A stretch of DNA of 64,000 nucleotides from Rhodopirellula baltica (GTDB lineage: Bacteria; Planctomycetota; Planctomycetia; Pirellulales; Pirellulaceae), in contig PPHI01000085.1 in the NCBI GenBank assembly GCA_002901265.1, forward strand, positions 20,786-84,785. Reading direction: 5' to 3'. Positions 16,042-25,600 of this stretch are shown here, one piece after another. Below the pieces are notes generated by a model. That model made no database searches. It was given only the letters and a program-made list of their open reading frames with translations, and was not told the DNA's origin. A program made the position numbers and the translations under genes. Positions within the stretch are counted from its first letter, which is position 1. Each line of letters begins with the position of its first letter.

Positions 16042-17933
16042 GCCGCGATCTCGCGAGATTTCAAAAAGAAGTAACTGATGAGGAAGGCCAATAAACAATA
16101 TCCCAGTGTCGCAACACCGTGACGGGCCAGGACCGCGCCAAAGATGTTCACACCACTGGCAGCATACTCGGCTGTACCGACCATGCGCGGCAAGTTGGGC
16201 AGTGCGGTCGCGACGGCATCGAGTGCGTACACGATTCCCGCGTCGGCGGATTTGATCAGCGTGTTAGCGACACCTTCGACGTCAAGCTGCGTCGTCATCG
16301 CATCCTGTTTGACCAGACGGACGAGCGATTCGATCGGACCGCCACCATGTTCGATCGGCGAATCGATGTAATAACGGGTGTCATAGATCGTTTCTGCGGA
16401 GAAACCCATCAAGACACAAACCGCGGTCGCAACCATCGCGACCGGTCCACTCAGGAACGTGCTGAACATCACGCCGAAGGCGATGATCATCGTCATCTGG
16501 AACCAGATCGAGATGTAAGCCTTGGTCAAGTTCCACTCGAAAGAAGATTCGGCAGGACGCAAGTAAACCCCACTCTTGGTCACACCCAGGTATTGGCTGC
16601 GGTCCAAGCAACGAAGCAGGATCTGCATGCGGCCGTCTTCGGTGGCCAAGTCTTGGTAAACATTCAGTTCGCGGGTTTCGCCGTTGGCATCGGTACCTTC
16701 GATGTTCAGCGGCAATGTTCGTTCGTCGATTTGATACTCTTCGACGATGAAGGGGATCGGGTTTGACTCCGCACCTGTATCGGGGTTTTTCATGGTCAGT
16801 GAACCACGGATTCCCGATTCGATGTCACCCTTGTACGAACGGTACGCTCGCACTGAAAGGTCGACGGGGATACCATCGGGGTACAGCGATTCGACTACGT
16901 TATCGAACGTGAACTCGGCCATACCGAGTGTTCCGCCTTCGACATAACCGTGCTCCAAGCGACGTGGCCCGCGGGCCACACCGATCAGACGCGAAATACC
17001 GGCCGACCCATAACCGCCGTCAGCCTTTTCGGCACCGACGTCAATCCCGGCGTCCTTTGGGGCACCGGCACGGTCATAAAACTGGATCTCGCCATAAACG
17101 GGAATCCGGGCACGCAGTTGTTGAATCGGAGGGCCGATTTCAAACGTTTGGTCATCAACCTGCGTGACGATGTGGCGGTGTCCTCGATCAAAGTCGGTCA
17201 GGCCAACGGATTCGCCCGAGTCGATTGTGAACTCATGTTCGTGCTTGCGGACAAAATCTGTCTTACCGGTGACAGCGCCGCTCTCGTCGCGTGTCGCATC
17301 GACCACTTCGACGTGGCTGTGGTCGAGACCTCGGCGAACGAACAGATAGCTCAATACGCCCATCGGTACCAGCATCATGGTGCCGACGCCGATAAATCCG
17401 AGCATCCGTCCCAGCACGATCTCGCTGGAGCGAACCGGTTTCGTCACGATCGTGTAGATCGTTCGCGACTCGATATCTTGGGGCAGTGAAAACGCACTGA
17501 TAAACAATGCAAGCGCGAGCACCAAGTAGTTCGTCGCCGTCAGCACAAAGCTGATATACAGACGCGCGGGGTCGTCACTGTCGGGGTTAAGGAACCAGCC
17601 CGCCAGTAGCAGCAGGACCACGAACAAGCCGAAGACAAACAGCACCCTACGGCGGATTGCCTCTTTAAATGCGAGTCGTGCGAGCGCGGTGATACGGCGT
17701 GGGCTGGTGCCAGGCAAATCCGATCGGAAGAAATCCCGGATCGCGCGTGCGACAGCGTAAAAGCCTTCACCCGGCCCATAGCGGGCTGACGAAATGATGT
17801 AGCCCACCAGTACGCCCAGCACGATCGCCAACACGATCAGCACGCAGCCTTTCAGGAGAGCGCTTTCCAGGAACGCGCCTGGACGCATCAGCCATTCTGA
17901 GAATGTCCAGAAATCATCAGGTTGTAATTTCAT
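16038..17933 (-). CDS. ABC-2 type transporter permease protein
   Basis: This 631-residue protein has an N-terminal helix (LLKGCVLIVLAIVLGVLVGYI), a core of helices (VLFVFGLFVVLLLLAGWF, TNYLVLALALFISAFSLP, GVGTMMLVPMGVLSYLFV), then about 220 residues of soluble domain, and a C-terminal membrane block (MIIAFGVMFSTFLSGPVAMV, ending LGYCLLAFLISYFFLKSR). The QDIESRTIYTIVTKPVRSSEIVLGR segment is typical of NatB/NosY-type ABC-2 permeases. It is encoded 9 bases after its ATPase and overlaps the downstream gene by 4 bases. The exported substrate is not evident. The large loop between helices is unusual for small ABC-2 permeases. Confidence 0.87.
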   Translation of the reverse strand: MKLQPDDFWTFSEWLMRPGAFLESALLKGCVLIVLAIVLGVLVGYIISSARYGPGEGFYAVARAIRDFFRSDLPGTSPRRITALARLAFKEAIRRRVLFVFGLFVVLLLLAGWFLNPDSDDPARLYISFVLTATNYLVLALALFISAFSLPQDIESRTIYTIVTKPVRSSEIVLGRMLGFIGVGTMMLVPMGVLSYLFVRRGLDHSHVEVVDATRDESGAVTGKTDFVRKHEHEFTIDSGESVGLTDFDRGHRHIVTQVDDQTFEIGPPIQQLRARIPVYGEIQFYDRAGAPKDAGIDVGAEKADGGYGSAGISRLIGVARGPRRLEHGYVEGGTLGMAEFTFDNVVESLYPDGIPVDLSVRAYRSYKGDIESGIRGSLTMKNPDTGAESNPIPFIVEEYQIDERTLPLNIEGTDANGETRELNVYQDLATEDGRMQILLRCLDRSQYLGVTKSGVYLRPAESSFEWNLTKAYISIWFQMTMIIAFGVMFSTFLSGPVAMVATAVCVLMGFSAETIYDTRYYIDSPIEHGGGPIESLVRLVKQDAMTTQLDVEGVANTLIKSADAGIVYALDAVATALPNLPRMVGTAEYAASGVNIFGAVLARHGVATLGYCLLAFLISYFFLKSREIAA

Positions 17934-17942
17934 GACTGGTCA

Positions 17943-18947
17943 CTATTCCCCTTGCCCTTCGGCCGCTTCAGATTGCTCTGCCGCTGAAGCGGAAACACGC
18001 CGAGCACCGGGGCGGGCCTCACTTTCGCGAACGATGTCAAGGAACAGGTCTTCCATCGTGGCGGTTGGGTTGTCCATCGATTTCAGGTCGCCGCCGTGGC
18101 GGGCGATGACATCGCGGATCTCTTGTTTGGCTTCTTCGCTCAGGCCGGTCGCGTGGACTTCGGTGATGTCGCGGACCTTCAACAAGTCGCTGACGCGGCC
18201 GAGTTCTTTTAGTTCGCCTTGGTGCAGAATCGCGACGCGGTCACAAACGTCTTGTACGTCGCCAAGTTGGTGGCTGCACAACAGAACGGTCTTGCCTTGA
18301 TCACGAAGGGCCAAAATCAGGTCCTTCATCTCGCGGATCCCGATCGGGTCCAAGCCCGTGGTCGGTTCGTCAAGCAAGACCAGGTCGGGGTCGTTGATCA
18401 GGGCTTGGGCCAGACCGACCCGGCGTCGCATCCCCTTACTGTATTCGCGCAGTTGGCGGTGACGTGCGGCTTGCAACCCGACCAGCGACAAGAGCTCGTT
18501 GACTCGCTCGCGACGCTGCGTTCCGGACATGTCAAACAGCCGTCCGTAGAAATCCAGTGTCTCCTCGGCGTTGAGGAACTGGTACAGGTACGACTCTTCG
18601 GGCAGATAACCGATACGTTCGTTCTTTTTGGTTTCTGTCGCGTCTTTGTCAAATACCAGCACACGTCCGCTGGTGGGGAAGAGCAACCCCAGGATCAATT
18701 TAATCGTCGTCGACTTGCCGCTACCGTTGGGGCCCAGCAACCCAAAGATCTCGCCTTTGCGGACTTCGATATCAAGCGATTTGACTGCGTGGACCTTCTT
18801 TCGGCCCCAGAAATCCTTGTAAATCTTGTTCAGGTTGCGAGTTTCGATAACGACGTCGCTACTGGTGGGCTGGCTTGCCGCGGGGGCGTTTGCATTTTCG
18901 ACGCCAGCCCCGGTGGTGCTTGCGACAGCTGTTGAATCGGTGTCCAC
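17943..18947 (-). CDS. ABC transporter ATP-binding protein
   Basis: A 334-residue ATPase with Walker [12 protein letters not shown] (70-80), signature [16 protein letters not shown] in place of LSGGQ, Walker [15 protein letters not shown] and switch His in LCSHQLGDV. The YSKGM signature is typical of ABC-2 exporters of the GldA/NatA/CcmA kind. A C-terminal extension after about residue 245 ([19 protein letters not shown]) is also common in this group, and the tail is Ala/Glu-rich. A Ser/Thr/Ala-rich, disordered N-terminus of about 30 residues precedes the domain. It is the first gene of a three-gene minus-strand operon. Confidence 0.92.
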   Translation of the reverse strand: MDTDSTAVASTTGAGVENANAPAASQPTSSDVVIETRNLNKIYKDFWGRKKVHAVKSLDIEVRKGEIFGLLGPNGSGKSTTIKLILGLLFPTSGRVLVFDKDATETKKNERIGYLPEESYLYQFLNAEETLDFYGRLFDMSGTQRRERVNELLSLVGLQAARHRQLREYSKGMRRRVGLAQALINDPDLVLLDEPTTGLDPIGIREMKDLILALRDQGKTVLLCSHQLGDVQDVCDRVAILHQGELKELGRVSDLLKVRDITEVHATGLSEEAKQEIRDVIARHGGDLKSMDNPTATMEDLFLDIVRESEARPGARRVSASAAEQSEAAEGQGE

Positions 18948-19294
18948 GAACAGCGTTCCGTATCAGAGGAGAGTAAGAATTCCAGTGGATAATCGAGGAT
19001 TGTTACGCTACGCGAGCCACCCGAAACCGGTTCGAACATTTTCCATGCCAAATTCTGCGGCAGGGGGCAATGATTGCAGCCGTCGATGTTCGTGCGGCGT
19101 CGGAGCGGGCTGCCTGCACCATTTTGGCCCGCCCGTGGTATTTCACGTTCACGGTAGCGGACGCGAGCCTGCCCGCCGTAGCGGCTGGTGAGCTGGCCCA
19201 GAAGGGGATTTCAACGCTCAGGCGGTGATTCGAATCAGATCGGTCGTTGCCAAAATCGCAGTCTTCTTGCCACAATGCCGCTGACGTGCCCGAA
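18948..19294. other. Divergent intergenic region between ABC operon and folC
   Basis: About 350 bases separate two divergent genes and should hold both promoters. I see no clear operator, RNA gene or credible small gene; open frames crossing it have no recognisable product. Confidence 0.5.
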
Positions 19295-20869
19295 ATGAAT
19301 GATGTGGTCGGATCGAACGACGTGTCCGGATTAAATACCAACCCTACTTCCAGCGTTTCGCCGACCGAGTTTGAATCGACGGCCTACGCCCAAGCTGTCG
19401 AATACCTCTATGGAAGGATCGACTACGAGCGGCAAGCGACCCACAGCGGTCCACCCGTGTTTCGGCTCGACCGAACCGCCGAGCTGTTCACAAAGCTGGG
19501 GTTAAGCCGGTACCTGCATCCGAGCTATCGAGTCAACGGTTCAGACGACCAAGCGGCCGCGACTCCGCTGGTCCATATCGCAGGCACCAAAGGCAAAGGT
19601 TCGACGTCGACAATGGTCAGTTCAATTCTGACCTCGGCCGGGAATCGGGTCGGTCTCTACACGTCGCCGCACCTGACCCATTTGAATGAACGTTTTCGTA
19701 TTGACGGCGTTCCCTGTACTGACCAGCAATTGGTGGACCTGGTGGGCTGCGTTCGCCCCGTGGTCGAGGCCATGGATGCGAGAGGTCAGTGCGTTTCGTT
19801 CTTCGAGCTGACCACTGCAATGGCAGTGCTCTATTTCCATCAACAGCGTTGTGATGCGATCGTTCTCGAAGTGGGCTTGGGCGGGCGGCTGGATAGTACC
19901 AATGTCTGCCAAAGTTCTGTGACGGCTGTCACCTCGATCGGACTCGATCACCAACACGTCCTTGGCGAAACGGTCCAAGAGATCGCCGCCGAGAAAGCTG
20001 GGATTTTCAAGTCTGGCGTTCCCGCTGTCTGTGGCGTTCGCGACCCTGATGCGAGGCAGGTCGTCCACGAAATCGCGAAGCAGCGGCAATGCGAACTGTT
20101 TCAGTTCCAATGCGATTATCAGGCCGAGGACATTGTCGAAACCGAAGCGGGGATTCAATTTCGCTATCGAACGGAAGGGTCAATCGCCGCATCACAACTC
20201 GACGTTCGCTTGCCATTGATTGGCAATCATCAAGCAGACAATGCGTCAGCGGCAATCACCATTTGTCGCTTGCTTGACCAGGCGACTCAAAACTCATTGC
20301 CACTCCTGAAGCACCGCGTCGATCAGGCAGCAATCGAGAAAGGATTGGTGACGGTATGCTGCGATGGCCGTTTAGAGTGTTTCCAATTGAAGGATCATGG
20401 AACGCGATTGGTGCTCGATACAGCACATAATCCCGACTCGGTCGGTGCGTTGTGTCGTGCTGTCCGTTCTCGAATTCAAAGTGATCGTGACGAGGTCATT
20501 TTCAGGCAGCCCGTCGTGGTCGTCTTTGGGACCAGTCGGGACAAAGACGTCGCTTCGATGGCAGCACAGCTGGCAACGATCGCTGATCAAGTCATCGGTA
20601 CACAGTACTGCACCAACCCGCGAGCTTTGTCGGTCGATGCGGTGGTGTCGGCGTTCCGTGATGCAGGTGTCCGACCCGAGAATCTTCAAGCGGAGTTAAT
20701 GCCCGACTCCGCATTGCAACTCGCGTTGGGGCATGCCGCAGGCGGGACGGTGATTGTGTGTGGGTCGTTTTATCTCGCCGGTGAACTTCGCCCAACGATG
20801 ATCCGCATGGCCGCGCCAGAAGCGGGGCTTGATCGCGAAACGACAACAGGGTTGTTGGCCCGCTCCTAA
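19295..20869 (+). CDS. folC: Bifunctional folylpolyglutamate synthase/dihydrofolate synthase
   Basis: FolC adds glutamate to dihydropteroate and to tetrahydrofolates in an ATP-dependent Mur-ligase-type reaction. The ATP-binding P-loop VHIAGTKGKGSTSTM, the Mur-ligase motif YTSPHLTHLNERFRIDG, the EVGLGGRLDSTN block and the EKAGIFKSGVP block are all present. The second-domain motif DTAHNPDS also fits. At about 524 residues it is longer than the roughly 420-450 usual for FolC, partly through an N-terminal leader (residues 1-30) that is Ser/Asn-rich. The ATG at 19295 is chosen over an in-frame TTG at 19247; neither has a strong ribosome-binding site. The next gene follows 34 bases downstream on the same strand. 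Confidence 0.9.
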   Translation: MNDVVGSNDVSGLNTNPTSSVSPTEFESTAYAQAVEYLYGRIDYERQATHSGPPVFRLDRTAELFTKLGLSRYLHPSYRVNGSDDQAAATPLVHIAGTKGKGSTSTMVSSILTSAGNRVGLYTSPHLTHLNERFRIDGVPCTDQQLVDLVGCVRPVVEAMDARGQCVSFFELTTAMAVLYFHQQRCDAIVLEVGLGGRLDSTNVCQSSVTAVTSIGLDHQHVLGETVQEIAAEKAGIFKSGVPAVCGVRDPDARQVVHEIAKQRQCELFQFQCDYQAEDIVETEAGIQFRYRTEGSIAASQLDVRLPLIGNHQADNASAAITICRLLDQATQNSLPLLKHRVDQAAIEKGLVTVCCDGRLECFQLKDHGTRLVLDTAHNPDSVGALCRAVRSRIQSDRDEVIFRQPVVVVFGTSRDKDVASMAAQLATIADQVIGTQYCTNPRALSVDAVVSAFRDAGVRPENLQAELMPDSALQLALGHAAGGTVIVCGSFYLAGELRPTMIRMAAPEAGLDRETTTGLLARS

Positions 20870-20903
20870 CTGCACTATCGATTCAGCAATCCATCATTGA
20901 ATC

Positions 20904-21650
20904 ATGTCTTCGCTTCAGCAATCCGAGTCAACTGATGTGACATTGGATGTTTGGCATGCGCCTGCTGACAGCGAACGACGTGGCCCTTTCGAGAAGGAAT
21001 GCGAGAAGTGTTTGGCAGCCGACGAGTTGCGAGACGCGGACCGTTTTCGTTTGGTTCGGAGTCGCAACCAGCATGTCGTCGGTCGTGCGATGGCAAGGCG
21101 TTTGTTGTGTACCGAAGAGTTTGCCCCCCAGGCGATCCGGTTTGGTATCGGCGCACACGGCAAACCCCAGGTCGAGTATCCCGAATCGGTCAGACGTCCT
21201 TTTAATATCGCCCACACCGACGGAATGGTGCTATGCGGCGTCGCTAGCGAAGGTGTTGACTCCGTCGGTGTTGATGTTGAATCACTTCATCGACGCACCA
21301 CAACCGAGGTGGCTGACCGTTACTTCGCGCTGCCCGAAATCGAGTTCCTAAGAACACGACCTGCCGAGCAGCAGAAGTTTTACTTCTTGAAGATCTGGAC
21401 GCTGAAAGAGGCGTTTATCAAAGCGATCGGGACTGGGCTGCATACGCCGCTGGCTGACTTCGCTTTCGAGTCAATCGAATCGGATCAGCCAACGATCCGG
21501 TTCCTCGATCCAAAGTTGGACAACGGGCAAACTTGGTTGTTCGTTTGCAAGCAACCAAGTGAAGGCTTCATCGCGTCCGCTGCTGTCGCGACAAAAAAGC
21601 GTTCTGCGACAGCTTCTGTCACTTGGAATCCATTCGAGCTATTTCGATAG
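20904..21650 (+). CDS. 4'-phosphopantetheinyl transferase superfamily protein
   Basis: This 248-residue Sfp-type enzyme moves phosphopantetheine from CoA to a serine on acyl, peptidyl or aryl carrier proteins. The diagnostic metal- and CoA-binding motifs are present: VGVDVESL (Asp, Glu) near residue 115, and FYFLKIWTLKEAFIKAIGTG (WxxKEAxxK) near 155-174. FNIAHTDGMVLCGVA corresponds to the FNxSH region, with Ala in place of Ser. The two-domain size (about 230-250 residues) points to an Sfp/Gsp type able to serve secondary metabolism or fatty-acid carriers. No carrier-protein partner lies next to it. It shares the strand with folC, 34 bases downstream. Confidence 0.88.
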   Translation: MSSLQQSESTDVTLDVWHAPADSERRGPFEKECEKCLAADELRDADRFRLVRSRNQHVVGRAMARRLLCTEEFAPQAIRFGIGAHGKPQVEYPESVRRPFNIAHTDGMVLCGVASEGVDSVGVDVESLHRRTTTEVADRYFALPEIEFLRTRPAEQQKFYFLKIWTLKEAFIKAIGTGLHTPLADFAFESIESDQPTIRFLDPKLDNGQTWLFVCKQPSEGFIASAAVATKKRSATASVTWNPFELFR

Positions 21651-21660
21651 TGCCGTTTTG

Positions 21661-21707
21661 TGCAGACGTCTGCAAGAGTGCGTAATCGGTTGCATGGATA
21701 CGCACTC
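21661..21707. promoter_or_regulatory. Two adjacent palindromes between the PPTase gene and the sigma factor gene
   Basis: A perfect 14-bp palindrome (TGCAGACGTCTGCA, 21661-21674) is followed 1 base later by a 9-bp perfect inverted repeat (GAGTGCGTA / TACGCACTC at 21676-21684 and 21699-21707). No T-run follows, so a classical terminator is not obvious; an operator for the sigma/kinase operon or a transcript-end hairpin of the PPTase gene are both possible. Confidence 0.45.
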
Positions 21708-21854
21708 CCGATGTCAAGAGAGTCTGCGAAACGCGCGATGTGAACGTCGAATTCTTTGACATTAAGTGGGTGTTTATGTCAAAATCAGAGGGTCGAGGGC
21801 TGGCGGCTCGGCGCTGAGAAATCCGACCACTTCTTCTCTCCCGCCTTGAAATCG

Positions 21855-22613
21855 ATGTCTGATAGATCAATCACATTGATTCTGGATCGTCTACGTCAGG
21901 CGATCACAGAAGACGAACGACAAGCAGCGGCTGCAGAGCTTTATCGTCGTTACCGAGCGCCGGTGGAAAAGATCGCCCGTGGGCGACTGAGTCCGGGTGG
22001 TGGGTTGGCTGACGAAGAAGATGTCGCCCAAAGTGCCTTTCGGAGTTTCTTCGATCGCATCGAAACGGGGCAATTGGATGCGTTGGTGACCGGCGGGCAA
22101 GCTTGGGCGATTTTGGCGCGGCTGACCCGTAACAAGGCGATCGATTCGGTTCGCTATGACAACGCGCTCTGTCGCGGTGGCGAGGGGGCACGGCGGGCAA
22201 ACAAGGCAAACGCCAACGCGAGTACTTGTCAAATGTCGGCGAACGGCACGACAAGAACCGCCAGTGACCGTTTGGGCTTGGGGGAATCCGGGGAGACCGC
22301 ACTGCGTCGTCGCTTGGATGATCGTGGCGGTGTCGGACGGCGCGAAGAGTATCCGATGGATGCTGTGAGTGATCGGAATCAACTCAGCAGCGATGAAGAG
22401 GCAGCGTCCAACGAAGTCGTGGAACGTTTTTTGGAAGAACTCTCTGAAGCAACATTGCGAGGCATTGTCTCGTTGAAGTTGCATGGGTTCACCAACGAAG
22501 AGATCGCGTCCCAACTCGGATGTGCCACCCGAACGGTTGAGCGAAAGCTGAACTTGATCCGGCGGTTGTGGAATCCGATTTTGGAGAATGCCGATGAACA
22601 GCGGCGAGCCTGA
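21855..22613 (+). CDS. ECF-type RNA polymerase sigma factor
   Basis: The 252-residue protein has a sigma-70 region 2 (about 20-105: DEEDVAQSAFRSFFDRI and TRNKAIDSVR) and a region 4 helix-turn-helix (about 190-240: GFTNEEIASQLGCATRTVERKLNLIR). The linker is unusually long (about 106-185), Gly/Arg/Asn-rich and low in complexity, which is not typical of small ECF factors. No anti-sigma factor is seen. Instead the gene overlaps the kinase gene by 26 bases, so the kinase probably controls it, as in the planctomycete ECF groups linked to Ser/Thr kinases. The ATG at 21855 gives the full region 2; earlier starts add a non-family leader. Confidence 0.87.
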   Translation: MSDRSITLILDRLRQAITEDERQAAAAELYRRYRAPVEKIARGRLSPGGGLADEEDVAQSAFRSFFDRIETGQLDALVTGGQAWAILARLTRNKAIDSVRYDNALCRGGEGARRANKANANASTCQMSANGTTRTASDRLGLGESGETALRRRLDDRGGVGRREEYPMDAVSDRNQLSSDEEAASNEVVERFLEELSEATLRGIVSLKLHGFTNEEIASQLGCATRTVERKLNLIRRLWNPILENADEQRRA

Positions 22614-25600
22614 GCCTACCAATCAATCGGCCGGCGATTCCCGCGAGAAGTGGATCACCATCGATCGATTGTGCGATGCCTACGAAGCGTCCTTACAAGA
22701 AGGCCGCGCCGAACGCGCGCCATTCTTGGCCGGGGTACCTGTCGGTTGGCGTGAGCAATTGATGCAAGAGCTCGACGCGATCGATGCGGCCTATCGCGAC
22801 GCAAAAGAAACACGCGAGCAGACCGTTACCGCTTCGCCGGGAGAAGTCGGCAGTCGTCGTTTGCCCAAGCAGAGTCGCTTGGCCGAATTGGCGACTTTGG
22901 ATTCGAACAAGGTCTGGTTGGGAAGGTTCGAAATTCGCAAGCGATTAGGAACCGGTGCGACCGGAAGCGTGTGGTGTGCGCGTGACGCCCGCTTGGCGCG
23001 TTGGGTTGCACTTAAGGTCCCGCACGCAACGCGGGTGATGAGCGAGACGAACGCCGCAAGGTTTCAAACCGAAGCTCGCGCCGCCGCCGCAATTAGTCAC
23101 CCCAACGTCGTTCAAGTACACGAAGTCCTGATCGAAGACGGCTTACCGATCCTGATTCAGCAATGGATCGACGGGCCCTCTTTGGCGAAGTACTTAAAAG
23201 AACACGGCCCGCTGGATTTCGATTTAGCGGCGGATTGGATGACGCAGATCGCTGACGCCGTCTCAACAGCACATGAATGCGGGATCGTGCATCGTGATGT
23301 GAAGCCTGCCAACGTGATGCTGGACAAGAATCGTCCAATGGTGTTGGACTTCGGTTTGGCAAGTTACCCACAGTTGTCCAACGGTTTAACCAGCGAAGGG
23401 ACCGTGCTGGGGACGCCAGCGTACATGAGTCCGGAGCAAGCCGAGGGCGGTGAAAACTCCAACAAGCCGCCGACGGACATCTACGCACTCGGCGTGATTC
23501 TTTATGAAATGCTGACCGGCGCACCGCCCTTCGTCGGCAAAGCGCGTGAAGTTTTGCAGGCCAGCAAGACCTCGATCCCGGTGCCGCCACGATCGCGTCG
23601 CGCTGGCGTTCCACGCGATTTGGAAACCATCACGTTACGCTGCTTGGCAAAGAATCCAGCCGCACGCTATCGAACGGCGGCGGATTTGCGAGATGACTTG
23701 ATTCGATTTCGTCGCCGCGAGCCGATCAAAGCTCGCAAGGTTTCGGTCTCGGAAAACATTCGTGTCTGGATGCGATTGCACCCGGTCGCATCGCTTTTGG
23801 GAGCGATGATTCCGTTAATCCTTATGCTGGCGATTTTCTTGGGAGTGTCGCAATTTCGGCAAAACCGATTGGCCGACAAGTTGATTGAGGAAACCGACGA
23901 AAAACGTGAACTGGTGAGCGAACGCTACATGGTTCAGCTCGCTCGCGCATCACAGGAGATTTCTAGCGGTGACCGAAGCCGCGGCCTGGCACTGCTGCGT
24001 GACATTCCTCCTGCCGCTAGGCAATGGGAATGGGATCTACTCAACATGGTGTCGCACTCACCATCGCATGTCATCCTGGATGGCAACGCATCGAAAGACT
24101 TAGGTGCTCCGATTAATGCGCTCGCGATCGCATTGGGACGCAAGCAAATCTTTGCGGGATCCGAAGACGGAAAGTTGCTCCGCTGGAAACTACCGCCGCA
24201 AAAATCGATGTTCTTGCGATCGCCGCAAAACCGTGCACGGATCGATACGCCGGTTGTCATGTACAGCGGCGTGTTCGAGATCACTGACTTGGCGGTCAGT
24301 CCCGATAATCGTTGGTTGGCATGGGCCGACCTGGACGGCGATGTTCGGGTTTGGGATCTGGACGAAAACGAGTTGTCTCAGTTTCTAGAACATCCGACTC
24401 ATACAAACGCTTACGCGGTCGGGTTCTCTACCGATTCGAAGCACTTGGTCGTCGCTGGTGGTGCTCAGGCGACAGCCCAGCGAGCCGCAGATACATCCAG
24501 TTGGATGACTCGCTATGACCTGTCCGATCGCAACGCATTCGAAAAACGTGATTCGAGCCGCTGGGAGCGTCCCGCGATCACATCGCTCGTTTTTACAAGT
24601 GCATCTGAGTTCTACACCACTCGTGGGGCCCGCGCGGCGGCCGGGCAACTGTTGAATCACAGCGACATCGGTTTGGTGCAGCGATGGAACTTTGAAAAGG
24701 AATCGATGCGATCGGTCAAAATGATTTGGCGGGGCGCGGCGATGACGGGGCTGGATTATCACGCCGGGACTCAGCGGATCGCGTGGTGTGATGAAGCAGG
24801 CACTGTATTCCTCCGCTCGCTTGATAATGATTTGCCCAAGTCACTCAGTCAGTTCCGCGTGGGCCGAATACCGATCACTCAAGTACGGTTTTCTCCGAGC
24901 GGTCGAGAGCTAGCCGTGACCACCGTCAATGGCGGTGTCTCGCGATGGAATATCGGTGCGCCTGTGCCAATTCCGGTGGAGCAGCCCGCGCTAACTCAAA
25001 CCAACGAAAACGACGTTCCAGAATCCGGCGTCAAATCGAACAGCCCGCAAGCGGCCAGCGCGTCGCAACAGTCAGCGGAATCAACTTCACAGAACAACTT
25101 ACCTGTGATCGAGCATCGTCCGGCTGAGTTGGTGCGGCATGTCAAAGATTACTATGGTCACGAATCGGCAGCGCGCGACATGGTTTACATCCCGCCGCCC
25201 GTGGTGAAAGGACGTGAGGAGCGTTTGCACTACAAACTCGCCTATTTGGTTTCTGGCGGGGACGACGGTAATGTGATCCAGTGGGGGCACGAAGAACATC
25301 AGACCATCGATTCGATCGAATTGCCCACACAGAGTCTGTTTGATGCGAACTGGGATTCGGATGACCGAATCGTTGTGCTCAGTAACAGTCATCGCAAAAG
25401 CCCGTTGCCTGGCTACCAGCCACGGGCGTTCGAAAGCATTGCCGTTGATCATCGGTCCGTTCGCCAAGCCAAGCAGTTTGCTTCGTCGTCGTTCCCGCTT
25501 TCGACATCGGGGAATATGCAGTTTGCCGCTGTATGTGGCGATCGAATTTTCGTTTTGAAACCGGGCTCGCCAACTCCATCGCATCAATTGGATGCACCTG

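Noticed and set aside
19003..19341. A 112-codon minus-strand frame between the ABC operon and folC
   Set aside because: No recognisable domain, overlaps the folC start and lacks a ribosome-binding site.
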